Below, one piece after another: positions 15,088-22,974 of a stretch of 26,973 nucleotides of DNA. The position numbers and the translations under genes are program-made. This DNA is from a virus: positions 1 through 26,973 of the IMG/VR virus record IMGVR_UViG_3300009285_006862; one strand, 5' to 3'. The notes beneath the pieces were generated by a model. The model was not told the DNA's origin. It saw only the letters and a program-made list of their open reading frames with translations, and ran no database searches. How positions within the stretch are numbered: the stretch's first letter is position 1; each line of letters opens with the position of its first letter.

Positions 15088-15123
15088 ATGAATTTAGCCA
15101 AGCGAGGTGAGATAAGATCGTAG
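15088..15123 (+). other. Possible short leader ORF (11 aa) before the tail terminator
   Basis: ATG 15088 to TAG 15121-15123 encodes MNLAKRGEIRS. It lies in another frame from the next gene and ends just after that gene's ribosome-binding-like AGGTGA. It may be a leader peptide that couples translation, or chance. Confidence 0.25.
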
Positions 15124-15137
15124 CCACAGCAACTGTA

Positions 15138-15575
15138 TTGCAGGACAGTGTATTGTTCATACGTAACGATCTTTCTAGCAATGTTACAGATCCTATTGCG
15201 GGTTCTCGTTCGGGTCGTGATCGTTTTGTCAGGACTTCATATCCAAAAAGGCCCGTTACTTATCCTATTATCACAGTAAGATGTACCGGTATAAAAGATG
15301 TTTCAAGGTTAGGAATGAGATCAGAATTACACTGGCTCAGAATACCAATCGAAGTAAGAATCTGGGCCAGAAATGAAAAAGAACGCGACGATTTAACGCA
15401 GGACGTATATAACAGATTACGGTCCAATCAATTTGGTGGCGGGGCGTCGAGTTCGGATGACGAAGAATTACATGACTTCCTTTTACAATCTTCGGTGTTA
15501 GTGGACGAAGAAGGGGAAGGCGGAATTAAAAGTTGTGTAATGTTATTTTCATATTCGTTTATAGCGGGGTCATAA
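15138..15575 (+). CDS. Tail terminator / tail-completion protein (start uncertain)
   Basis: The body matches the tail terminator class (alpha/beta, ~145 aa): RPVTYPIITVRCTG, RIPIEVRIWARNEKERDDLTQDVYNRL, and a final strand VMLFSYSFIAG. It would cap the tail tube and contact the head. No ATG or GTG is available: the frame opens at 15111, and the first ordinary start is TTG 15138. AGGTGA (15105-15110) lies 6 bases before an in-frame ATC at 15117; starting there would give a Val-Ala-Thr-rich extension much like the MV- starts of neighbouring genes. The true start could be ATC, TTG, or an ATG spoilt by a sequence error. Confidence 0.7.
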   Translation: MQDSVLFIRNDLSSNVTDPIAGSRSGRDRFVRTSYPKRPVTYPIITVRCTGIKDVSRLGMRSELHWLRIPIEVRIWARNEKERDDLTQDVYNRLRSNQFGGGASSSDDEELHDFLLQSSVLVDEEGEGGIKSCVMLFSYSFIAGS

Positions 15576-15633
15576 CTTTGCAAAGAATAAGTGGGTCAAA
15601 AATAAGACCAAAACTAATGGAGGATTGATATTT

Positions 15634-16617
15634 ATGGGAAGATTTTTGGGCGATCAAGCAAGCACAGTATTATTTTATGAATCAGGAACTTATGGAAACA
15701 AATCGGGGCCGCAGTGGCCAGGGTTAGTAACAGAAAATGAAATAACCGAAAACGTTAATGTGAGTTCGTTACGGTACGCGGGGACTTTGAATAGGAACGT
15801 GGACCAATATATCGATGGCCCCCTAGACTTTACAGGGAGATTAGTGTGTCATCCCCAAAATTTCAGGTGGTTTGTATTTGCAATGGGGAGTGTAGTTGAC
15901 GCAGGTAGTCCATCACCATATACTCACGTTATTTCAGAACTCAATAATGGGAGTTCGAGCCAATTTATTTCCGGAACCAAAAATCCGTTTACGAGTTTCC
16001 AGATCGAAGATGCACAGAAAGCTCCAGGAACTGGCGTCAATTTCGTACGGACAGTACAAGGAGCTGTAGCAAATGTTACTAGGTTGAGTGCTGGTGAAGG
16101 AGAGCTAGCAAACCTCGAAATTGAATACGTTGCTCAAAATGTACTTTTTACTAGCGGAGCTTTAACTGCAGCAACAGAGGATACAACTCGACCGTTCCAG
16201 TGGCGAGACTTTTTAGTGCACATTCCTTCGGGGACGGTCTTTACTGAAATAAAGGACGTTTCTTTGGAGATCAATAACAATTTTGAAGCGCCTCATTATC
16301 TGAACGGTTCTCGGGTAATCGATGCTCCAATTGCATTAAATAGAGATTATACTCTGTCTCTGACTTTGCACGGTACCAGCGAACGAACAAAAACACTTTA
16401 CGACCAATATTTCCTTGGGGGATCAACCTTTAACGCAATGCTGGCAGTCTCTGCATCTACTGGAAGCCGTGAAGGATTTTTCGTGATGAGTGGTTGTAAA
16501 TTGGTTGAGATGAGCGCTCCGACGAGAGCAGAAGGAGTTCAGGAACAATCAGTAACGATCCGACCTCAGACAATGGTACTCAATGTTAACGACACGGTTT
16601 TCAAGTATGGGTTTTAG
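15634..16617 (+). CDS. Major tail tube protein
   Basis: 327 residues from ATG 15634, with GGAGG (15619-15623) upstream; the TTG at 15625 is too close to that site. It begins MGRFLGDQASTVLFYESG, and continues with alternating strands (VNVSSLRYAGTLNRNVDQYIDG, TGRLVCHPQNFRWFVFAMG) and a C-terminal part with LSLTLHGTSERTKTLYDQYF and VTIRPQTMVLNVND. The layout of two related beta domains and its place just before the chaperone and tape measure genes fit a siphovirus tail tube protein, perhaps with a duplicated tube domain. Confidence 0.82.
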   Translation: MGRFLGDQASTVLFYESGTYGNKSGPQWPGLVTENEITENVNVSSLRYAGTLNRNVDQYIDGPLDFTGRLVCHPQNFRWFVFAMGSVVDAGSPSPYTHVISELNNGSSSQFISGTKNPFTSFQIEDAQKAPGTGVNFVRTVQGAVANVTRLSAGEGELANLEIEYVAQNVLFTSGALTAATEDTTRPFQWRDFLVHIPSGTVFTEIKDVSLEINNNFEAPHYLNGSRVIDAPIALNRDYTLSLTLHGTSERTKTLYDQYFLGGSTFNAMLAVSASTGSREGFFVMSGCKLVEMSAPTRAEGVQEQSVTIRPQTMVLNVNDTVFKYGF

Positions 16618-16630
16618 AGGGTGAAACGGT

Positions 16631-17002
16631 ATGACTAGTTTATCCAAAAATAGTTGTCTTTTCTCTCGGGATGAGAAGGGCGAACTTTTGCCAATCGAGG
16701 TAGAATTAGAATCTTTGGAAGACAAACCAAAGATTAAGATTCTGCCATTGACCAAGGGCGCCCTTAATAAATTGTTTATAGAGCAAGCAAAGGGGACTGA
16801 CCAAGACGCCGAACTAATTTTGAAGCATTGCAAAGAACCTTCCTTTACGGAAGACGAACTTAAGCACATGAAACCAAAAATAATGACTGCAATAATTACA
16901 GCGATTCTTGCTGCTTCATTAGACGTCTCTCAACAATCTTTGAATGAAAAGACTATTAAAAGTATCGAAGATAATCAAAAAAAAACGAACTTTGGGAAAT
17001 AA
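16631..17002 (+). CDS. Tail assembly chaperone, short form (G-like)
   Basis: 123 residues. The N-terminal half has short strands (IEVELESLEDKPKIKILPLTKG) and the rest is helical (LNKLFIEQAKG, DELKHMKPKIMTAIITAILAASLD). It ends NQKKTNFGK after a nine-A run. Position between tail tube and tape measure is that of lambda gpG, which coats the tape measure protein during tail assembly. A run of A in the last codons allows a -1 shift into the frame at 16975-17196, giving a longer GT-like form of about 188 residues. Confidence 0.82.
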   Translation: MTSLSKNSCLFSRDEKGELLPIEVELESLEDKPKIKILPLTKGALNKLFIEQAKGTDQDAELILKHCKEPSFTEDELKHMKPKIMTAIITAILAASLDVSQQSLNEKTIKSIEDNQKKTNFGK

Positions 17003-17196
17003 TTGAGCAACAACAGAATGATGCAGAAATACAACGTATCACATTTTTGCATAAACTAGGGTATACATATTTCGAAATCCCAAAATTAACAATTTCGGAA
17101 ATAAATGTGTTAGTGTCCGCGGAGAATGAGCGCATTAAAAAAGAAAATCGCGAATACAGACAACAAATGGCAAGAATGAAATCAAAGAGGAAATAA
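16975..17196 (+). CDS. GT extension read by -1 frameshift
   Basis: The -1 frame opens just before the A-run (a TAA lies at 16972-16974) and stays open to TAA 17194-17196. After the shift it reads NELWEIIEQQQNDAEIQRITF and ends QQMARMKSKRK. There is no usable start codon near its beginning, so frameshifting is the simple way to express it. Its stop overlaps the ATG of the tape measure gene (TAATG). In the lambda system the T part recruits the tail tube protein to the tape measure. Confidence 0.8.
   Translation, partial: SKKNELWEIIEQQQNDAEIQRITFLHKLGYTYFEIPKLTISEINVLVSAENERIKKENREYRQQMARMKSKRK
16977..16985 (+). promoter_or_regulatory. Slippery A9 site for -1 programmed frameshift
   Basis: Nine As. 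In the zero frame the codons are CAA AAA AAA ACG, so A-AAA-AAA fits the X-XXY-YYZ slippery pattern and the next codon after slipping is AAC. No clear downstream stem-loop is visible by eye. Confidence 0.75.
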
Positions 17197-18800
17197 TGGC
17201 GGGAATATTTGGTGGGTTGATGGGATCGGGGGGTGCTGCGGCTGCAGTTTCTATAGTTATCCGAGCCGAAGATAGATTTAGTTCTGTATTAGATAAAGCC
17301 AAAAATTCGTTAGCTGATTTCAGAAGTGCCAGCCGAATTGCGGGGACTGCATTACTCGGGCTAGGAGTTGCAGGGGTAGTTGCAATGAGCAAATTTGCGG
17401 TTGAGGGGGCAAATGCCTCAGATGTCATGTCTAACTTTAATCGGATAGTTGGCACTGACGCCCCCCGAGTCCTGGAATCGTTACAACGAGCTACGTTGAA
17501 TACAGTAAGTAAATTCGATTTGATGGCTGTCACTAATATGTCTGTATTAAAGGGTGTCCGCACCGATTTATTGCCGGCAATGGCAGATTATGCAATGCGT
17601 TTGAAGGATATGGGCCGTGCTTCGGGAAGTGTGACCGATATTGTAGACACGATGAGTACTGCTTTGGCAACCCAACGCCAAATAACATTGAACCAGTACG
17701 GGATTATCATTGATACAGAAGAAGCGTATAAACGGTACGCGACGGCATTGGGTAAGACAAATGAACAATTGACCGAGTTAGATAAAAAGACCGCCTTTGC
17801 ATTAGAATTTGAAACCAAATTAAAAGAAATGCTTGAGAAGACCGCGAAACCAACCCGGGATGTGGCCGACGCCTTTGCAGCAATTAGTGCAAGTTTGAAA
17901 GATTTTAGGGCCGAGCTAGGGATGGCTCTTGGTCCCACTGCTGACCGGTATGTGGGGTTTATTGAAAAAATGGCGGGGGGTTTGAAAGATCTAAAACCGG
18001 CCACTATCGAAAGTATTGCGAAATGGGCGGTCTTGGGGACTGTGTTTTCTTTAGTCGGGGGGGCGTTATTATTGTTAGCGACCTCAATAGGTTCGACCGT
18101 TGGGTTATTGTTGGCAATGAGCGGGGCTCTTGCTCTTACCTTCCTGAATGCCAAAGACCTAGCAGACAAAACTGGGTTGACGGCCTGGCTCAAAGATAAA
18201 TTGGGGCCAACGATAAGCTCAGTAGTTGGGACTATACGCACTTTCGTTACCGAACTAGGGATTTTCAAGTCTAGGACTGATGAAGTTCTGCCAGCGGCCC
18301 AAGAACAATTTAAGAAATTTGGGGACGAATTTTTGCATAATCATGAGAAGAGTACTAAATTTTTGTTGGGGATGCGCAACATAAATACGGAATTATTGGA
18401 AGAACTCTTGCCAACTATAGATATGGCCAAACTAGGTTTACAGGGGATGGGCGAGGAAGCAGACAAAGCCTCCGCTAAATTTGATAAATTGTCTAATAGC
18501 GCCCAGAACGTATCAAAGTCGGCAGGACTTTCTAATTTTGCTCGAGCAATGATTGCCGCCGGAAGGTATGATCCAGGTACACCCGTTACTAAGAGAAAGT
18601 TTCAAACCGGGGGGTTCGTTGCAAATACAGGTTTGGCGTTAGTACACCAAGGAGAAAGAATAGTTCCATCTTCGATGAACAAATCTAGTAACGGGAAAGG
18701 TATCATTATTAACATTGGCCAATTATCAGGGGTTGGGTTAACAGTAGACGAGTTAGCAATGCGCCTTCAACTAAAACTAGCTCAAATGGTGAGATTTTAG
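17196..18800 (+). CDS. Tail tape measure protein
   Basis: 534 residues, long, helical, Ala/Leu-rich. It starts in the TAATG overlap with the chaperone extension. N-terminal AVSIVIRAEDRFSSVLDKAK is characteristic of tape measure proteins. A hydrophobic stretch at about 275-320 (AVLGTVFSLVGGALLLLA, then GLLLAMSGALALTFL) is the usual membrane-active segment. The C-terminus has FQTGGFVANTGLALVHQGER, the common tape measure ending. At about 1.5 A per residue it predicts a tail near 80 nm, so a short siphovirus-type tail. Confidence 0.93.
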   Translation: MAGIFGGLMGSGGAAAAVSIVIRAEDRFSSVLDKAKNSLADFRSASRIAGTALLGLGVAGVVAMSKFAVEGANASDVMSNFNRIVGTDAPRVLESLQRATLNTVSKFDLMAVTNMSVLKGVRTDLLPAMADYAMRLKDMGRASGSVTDIVDTMSTALATQRQITLNQYGIIIDTEEAYKRYATALGKTNEQLTELDKKTAFALEFETKLKEMLEKTAKPTRDVADAFAAISASLKDFRAELGMALGPTADRYVGFIEKMAGGLKDLKPATIESIAKWAVLGTVFSLVGGALLLLATSIGSTVGLLLAMSGALALTFLNAKDLADKTGLTAWLKDKLGPTISSVVGTIRTFVTELGIFKSRTDEVLPAAQEQFKKFGDEFLHNHEKSTKFLLGMRNINTELLEELLPTIDMAKLGLQGMGEEADKASAKFDKLSNSAQNVSKSAGLSNFARAMIAAGRYDPGTPVTKRKFQTGGFVANTGLALVHQGERIVPSSMNKSSNGKGIIINIGQLSGVGLTVDELAMRLQLKLAQMVRF

Positions 18801-18801
18801 G

Positions 18802-20340
18802 ATGGTCATATATACCGAACTAAAGACTGATGCAGTGGTGAGATCGTTCGCATACAATTTGTCTGTCAAAAAGACGATAGGTGAATCTAATTCTAGTTCG
18901 GCATTTGAAGCTATCTTCGATAATACTGCGGGCGTGAATGATAATACTTTCGATATCAACGACGAAGTAGAAATACGGGTGGGAAGCGTAGACCCGCCCA
19001 CAACTTTGATATTTAAGGGAGTTATTGAAGATATTCAGCACCAGGCTCACCATCTTAAAGAAATGGTTTCAATAACTGGCAGAGATTATATGGTTCGGTT
19101 AATGGATGAAACCGTTGAACCGTCGGTGTATAACAATTTAGAGGCGGGGTCGATAGTCAAGAGCCTTATTGCAAATTATACTCAAGATATTACAACTACA
19201 AATGTCAATACTACTTCGAAAACAATAACCCATATCACATTCAATCACACCCCGGTTTTTGATGCAATCAAAAAGTTGGCGGATCTCGCAGGCTATTTTT
19301 TTTATGTTGACACCGACAAAGATTTGAATTTCAAGGAAAGAGGGAGCAATGAATCAAATCTTACTTTGAATAATACAAACACTCATTCCCTGGATATTAG
19401 GCATTCCGATTACGATCTTGCAAACAAAGTGTGGGTTTATGGTGGGAGACAATTAACAGGATGGCGCGAGACGTTCACTGCTAACGGTGCGGGTAGTACC
19501 TTTACTTTGACGTATAACCCCCACGATACTGAAGTTTTGGTGGCGGGTAGTACCCAACCAAAAAAGGGAGGGATATTCGAACTTCACGAGACTGTAATCT
19601 CTGGGGTCGAATATTTGGTTGATTTTGATCAAAAGAAAATAATTTTTATTAGTGGTACCACTCCTGGCAACTTTATCCCGGGGAGTACTAATTCAGTGGC
19701 GGTCAATTATCAAAGAAGTACCCCCATTATCAAATATGGGGAAGATAGAGCAAGTATTGCGGCGTACGGCCCTCACTCAAAGGTCATAGTAGATAAAAAT
19801 ATCGTAGATCCCCAACAAGCAAAAGATATATTGATAGATACTTTGAAACGTCAAAGTTTGCCACTTACTTTGGGGAATATTCATTTTAATGATATACAGG
19901 ATCTGGATCCGGGGGATTCGGTCACTGTAACTTTGCCTTTTGTAAATGTATCTGGGCTCAAATACGAAGTTATCGAAACCAATTACGATTTTAATCCGAT
20001 TAATAATAGAGAAGAACGAGTAATGTCTGCCAGAGTTAATAGGAGAATTGACGATTATAATGATACTATGAAAGAAGTAATCTTGACGTTACGTAAATTA
20101 GAAGCCGAGGATGCGATCGATACCGACGTTATTAGTAGACTAGAATTTGGGGCCGGAAGTTATGAGCCCGATGTCAAATCGTGGTACGTATACACCCGGA
20201 CTCTTGGAAGCAGTTTCGTTTTAAACAGTCCTCTCTATGGTGATTTGGGGTCGGGCACAGATCAAGTCGCCCCCCAAACTTATTTGGGGGATAGTAGGGG
20301 GGCGTTAGTTGCTCAGTACAGTGGGGGGAGGTGGAATTAA
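18802..20340 (+). CDS. Tail hub/baseplate protein (gp27-like)
   Basis: 512 residues just after the tape measure gene. The N-terminal part has AFEAIFDNTAG, DINDEVEIRVGS and LIFKGVIEDIQHQ, the opening pattern of late-control/hub proteins whose barrels ring the tail tip. Later, YFFYVDTDKDLNFKERG and LDPGDSVTVTLPFVNVSG recall the second barrel of the same family. The C-terminus (SRLEFGAGSYEPDV) may bind the small baseplate proteins that follow. It likely connects the tube to the receptor-binding proteins. Confidence 0.75.
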   Translation: MVIYTELKTDAVVRSFAYNLSVKKTIGESNSSSAFEAIFDNTAGVNDNTFDINDEVEIRVGSVDPPTTLIFKGVIEDIQHQAHHLKEMVSITGRDYMVRLMDETVEPSVYNNLEAGSIVKSLIANYTQDITTTNVNTTSKTITHITFNHTPVFDAIKKLADLAGYFFYVDTDKDLNFKERGSNESNLTLNNTNTHSLDIRHSDYDLANKVWVYGGRQLTGWRETFTANGAGSTFTLTYNPHDTEVLVAGSTQPKKGGIFELHETVISGVEYLVDFDQKKIIFISGTTPGNFIPGSTNSVAVNYQRSTPIIKYGEDRASIAAYGPHSKVIVDKNIVDPQQAKDILIDTLKRQSLPLTLGNIHFNDIQDLDPGDSVTVTLPFVNVSGLKYEVIETNYDFNPINNREERVMSARVNRRIDDYNDTMKEVILTLRKLEAEDAIDTDVISRLEFGAGSYEPDVKSWYVYTRTLGSSFVLNSPLYGDLGSGTDQVAPQTYLGDSRGALVAQYSGGRWN

Positions 20341-20343
20341 AAC

Positions 20344-20694
20344 ATGGTTACTACTACAGCAGGAAAACGTATGATTGCCAGACGAATAACTTCTGGTGCA
20401 CAAACGTATCCATTATTTGTTGCCATTGGTTCGGGGTCGGGCGCAGTTTTAGTATCAGATACTAATTTGGTTGCTCAAACAGGCTCAAACACATTTACAA
20501 GTACGGATATTTCTACGGCATTAGAAGCAACCTGGGTGACTGATTACGCAAGTACTACGATGAGTGGTACTAATTTACGAGAATTTGGGTTAAAGGATAA
20601 TGCGGGGTCGTTATGGCAACGCGAAGGGTTCGCAGCGGTTACATTCGATGGCACGAATGAACTCCAAATACAAATAACCTTCAAGGTGTACTGA
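20344..20694 (+). CDS. Small tail/baseplate protein (116 aa)
   Basis: Starts MVTTTAGKRMIARRI, with YPLFVAIGSGSGA, NLREFGLKDNAG, and LWQREGFAAVTFDGTNELQIQITFKVY at the end. This set of segments is common in small tail fibre or baseplate proteins that follow the hub gene. It may be a connector for the receptor-binding proteins encoded next. Confidence 0.6.
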   Translation: MVTTTAGKRMIARRITSGAQTYPLFVAIGSGSGAVLVSDTNLVAQTGSNTFTSTDISTALEATWVTDYASTTMSGTNLREFGLKDNAGSLWQREGFAAVTFDGTNELQIQITFKVY

Positions 20695-20705
20695 GGAATA
20701 ATAAT

Positions 20706-21440
20706 GTGGCGGTAAGAACAGTCAACTTTGGTTCGGGAACGAATTGGGCAGATGGTGATATTTTATATGCTGCAGATTTGAATCATTCATTGGGTGTTTT
20801 ACCTGGTAGAAATAGATACCGATTCTTCGATGACATGTTTTATAGTTATATGGGGTCGAAGGCAGGGGATTATCAACGTCACGATCCTTACGATTTAATT
20901 TGGAGTTGGGACGGTGTCGGAACTGCCCCCTGGATTTCAGGAATCTCCAATAATGCCGCAGGTGTAATCAGAATACATAACGGGGAGAGGGCAGGAAATA
21001 AAATCGGGTTTGGATTTTTGGCTCAGATATTTTTAGCCGGGTCGGGTTTTTATGTAGAATTACGGATAAGACCGAATTGCGCTGGCTCAGAGATTCCATT
21101 TCTCAAGATGGCAGCAAATACTGCTGCAGATACAACTACTCTGGGCAACAATTATATCCGAATATTTAATGGAACTAATGGGAGTTCGGTTTTAGAATTG
21201 GGTTCTAACAGTGTTGCCAATACCTTTTACTTTTCAAGTAATATGGCAAATAATACATGGTATACACTTGGTCTAGATGTAAAATCTACTCTGGCCACAG
21301 TATATTTGAATGATACGGCGGTGGCTAGTGGAACTACTATCCCCACCGCCAAATTAAATTATTTGCACGTTGTTGATACAACCACCGCGGACGAATATTA
21401 CGATATAGATTATATCCTGATAACGGGGTCGAGGACATAA
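20706..21440 (+). CDS. Receptor-binding-like protein, copy 1
   Basis: 244 residues from GTG. The N-terminus (TVNFGSGTNWADGDILYAADLN) is a motif often used to attach tail fibre proteins. The rest reads as a concanavalin/LamG-like beta sandwich: IGFGFLAQIF, GFYVELRIRPN, WYTLGLDVKSTLATVYLND and a closing YDIDYILITGSRT. The final part is shared with the copy at 21469, so the pair arose by duplication. Such jelly-roll domains bind sugars, in keeping with a receptor-binding role. Confidence 0.7.
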   Translation: MAVRTVNFGSGTNWADGDILYAADLNHSLGVLPGRNRYRFFDDMFYSYMGSKAGDYQRHDPYDLIWSWDGVGTAPWISGISNNAAGVIRIHNGERAGNKIGFGFLAQIFLAGSGFYVELRIRPNCAGSEIPFLKMAANTAADTTTLGNNYIRIFNGTNGSSVLELGSNSVANTFYFSSNMANNTWYTLGLDVKSTLATVYLNDTAVASGTTIPTAKLNYLHVVDTTTADEYYDIDYILITGSRT

Positions 21441-21468
21441 AGATCAAGATATACTGAGGTGTTAAAAT

Positions 21469-22203
21469 ATGGCGATAAGAACGGTTAACTTTGGTTCGGG
21501 AACGAATTGGGCGGACGGCAATGTTTTGTCTGATATAGATCTGAATCATTCTTTGGGCGTGTTATCTGGTAGAAATAGATATAGATTCTTCGATGACATG
21601 TTTTATAGTTATATGGGGTCAAAGGCAGGAGATTATCAACGTCACGGCCCTTACGATTTAATTTGGAGTTGGGACGGTACAGCAACAGCCCCCTGGATCT
21701 CGGGAATTGCCGTTAACAATGCGGGAGTAGTAAGAATACATAACGGAGCAAGGGCAGGAAATAAAATCGGGTTTGGATTTTTGGCTCAGCAATTTAATCC
21801 CGGGTCTGGTTTTTATGTAGAATTACGGATAAGACCGGACTGTGTTGGTGCAGAGATTCCATTTCTCAAGATGGCAGCAAATACTGCTGCAGATACAACT
21901 ACTCTGGGCAGCAATTATCTCCGAATATTTAATGAAACTAATGGGAGTTTGGTTTTAGAATTGGGTTCTAACAACGCAGCCAATACCCTTTACTCTTCAA
22001 GTAATATGACTGCTAGTACGTGGTATACTCTTGGTTTGGAAGTGACCTCTACTCTGGTCAGGGTATATTTGAATGACACTCTGGTTACTAGTGGAACTAC
22101 TATCCCCGCCGAGCAACTAAATTATTTGCACGTTGTTGATACAACCACCGCGGATGAAAAATATGATATAGATTATATCCTGATAACGGGGTCGAGGACA
22201 TAA
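21469..22203 (+). CDS. Receptor-binding-like protein, copy 2
   Basis: Same length and overall sequence as the protein at 20706, from ATG. The attachment motif (NFGSGTNWADGN) and the sandwich strands are kept, while the differing positions cluster in several loop regions: for example FLAGSG versus FNPGSG, and NGTNGSS versus NETNGSL. Long DNA stretches are identical, including the last ~60 bases, so the duplication is recent or maintained by gene conversion. The two may form a mixed fibre or extend host range. Confidence 0.7.
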   Translation: MAIRTVNFGSGTNWADGNVLSDIDLNHSLGVLSGRNRYRFFDDMFYSYMGSKAGDYQRHGPYDLIWSWDGTATAPWISGIAVNNAGVVRIHNGARAGNKIGFGFLAQQFNPGSGFYVELRIRPDCVGAEIPFLKMAANTAADTTTLGSNYLRIFNETNGSLVLELGSNNAANTLYSSSNMTASTWYTLGLEVTSTLVRVYLNDTLVTSGTTIPAEQLNYLHVVDTTTADEKYDIDYILITGSRT

Positions 22204-22205
22204 AG

Positions 22206-22391
22206 ATGGCATTATTAATTAACAATTCGGATAAAATAAGCGGAGATTTATCGGGGGGTCAATTTACTGGTAACGTCCGTCCAGAGATTATGATCGTTAA
22301 ACGAATTAATAAAATAGTGGATGTTTTGATAGAAATGAAGGCAAGAATCCAAATTTTGGAAGACGAAGTACAAAAACTTAAGGGAGGCTAA
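22206..22391 (+). CDS. Small coiled-coil protein (61 aa)
   Basis: An N-terminal polar part (INNSDKISGDLSGGQFTG) and a C-terminal helix (VDVLIEMKARIQILEDEVQKL) with leucine/isoleucine at heptad positions. It may be a trimerising neck for a fibre or a small tail accessory. GAGG is 8 bases upstream of ATG. Not recognised as a named family. Confidence 0.6.
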   Translation: MALLINNSDKISGDLSGGQFTGNVRPEIMIVKRINKIVDVLIEMKARIQILEDEVQKLKGG

Positions 22392-22392
22392 A

Positions 22393-22629
22393 ATGGCAAA
22401 ACGTAAGTATGATTGGAAGTTGGGGGTTTGGAAAGGGTTGAGACGATTCTTACAATTTGCGATACCCCTCTTATTATTGAATTCGGAATTGAAGGCGCTA
22501 ACACTTGGAGCGATCTTAGAGTTGGTTCTCAACTGGTCCAAATTCAATGGAAACAGTGACCGAGTTGTGAAATATTCCAAAGAAAAAGCAAACAAACTAT
22601 TGGGTTTAGTTTCACGTAAACGGTTATAA
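22393..22629 (+). CDS. Small membrane protein, holin candidate (78 aa)
   Basis: GGGAGG (22381-22386) precedes the ATG. A basic N-terminus (KRKYDWK) is followed by a strongly hydrophobic hairpin-like stretch (FLQFAIPLLLL, then ALTLGAILELVLNW) and a basic C-terminus. Size, topology and place at the end of the tail genes fit a holin or another membrane protein, and no endolysin gene is visible in the window. Two short membrane segments cannot be separated from one long one by eye. Confidence 0.45.
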   Translation: MAKRKYDWKLGVWKGLRRFLQFAIPLLLLNSELKALTLGAILELVLNWSKFNGNSDRVVKYSKEKANKLLGLVSRKRL

Positions 22630-22640
22630 CAGTTTCATAT

Positions 22641-22682
22641 TCTTTTTATTTTTATATTCTGTTTTATGAGAATATTTATATA
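22641..22682 (+). promoter_or_regulatory. T-rich terminator then TATA-like promoter
   Basis: T-rich sequence at 22641-22653 ends the tail block. ATATTCT (22654-22660) and AGAATAT (22669-22675) form an inverted repeat next to TTTATATA (22675-22682), which is 35 bp from ATG 22710, a leaderless archaeal promoter spacing. Confidence 0.5.
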
Positions 22683-22709
22683 TTTGAATTGTCACCCGTG
22701 TAATTAGAA

Positions 22710-22943
22710 ATGTATACAAAACCTTCCCGGCTTTATAAACTTCGTAAGATTGTTACCAATAACGAAGACGGAGATGTATACGGCGTAACAATGCCTTCTG
22801 AAATTTCTAAAAAATATTCTGATATTTTTTTCACGATAACTGAATCAGGAAATGCTATTGTTCTTGAATCTGGTTGCAAGATACACAAACAACATACAAC
22901 CCATGAAGTTTATTGGCGTGAGACTATCTGGAAGAATAACTAG
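22710..22943 (+). CDS. Small AbrB-like protein (77 aa)
   Basis: VYGVTMPSEISKKYSDIFF and ITESGNAIVLESGCKI have the look of the swapped-hairpin AbrB/MraZ-type DNA-binding fold (xVTIPxE, then IxLxSG). The resemblance is to the first half of such domains, so this is tentative. It stands as the first gene after a promoter and may regulate the cassette that follows. An antitoxin-type role would need a partner toxin, which is not seen. Confidence 0.4.
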   Translation: MYTKPSRLYKLRKIVTNNEDGDVYGVTMPSEISKKYSDIFFTITESGNAIVLESGCKIHKQHTTHEVYWRETIWKNN

Positions 22944-22974
22944 TTGCCAGTTTTGAAGAGAGGAGATAGAATTA

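Larger units (their letters stand above)
20706..22203 (+). repeat. Tandem gene duplication, 763-bp unit
   Basis: The two 244-codon genes are offset by 763 bp, with near-identical blocks around 20816-20930 and 21580-21693, 21055-21180 and 21818-21943, and 21370-21440 and 22133-22203. Confidence 0.9.

Noticed and set aside
17588-18268. 226-codon open frame on the minus strand
   Set aside because: It lies wholly inside the tape measure gene, whose protein has clear family motifs. No start signal or motif in the antisense product.
20706-22203. Diversity-generating retroelement acting on the receptor-binding genes
   Set aside because: No reverse transcriptase gene and no template repeat with adenine-specific changes; simple duplication explains the pattern.
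22710-22943. Toxin-antitoxin pair
   Set aside because: The AbrB-like protein has no small toxin-like partner next to it; the next gene is a glycosyltransferase.
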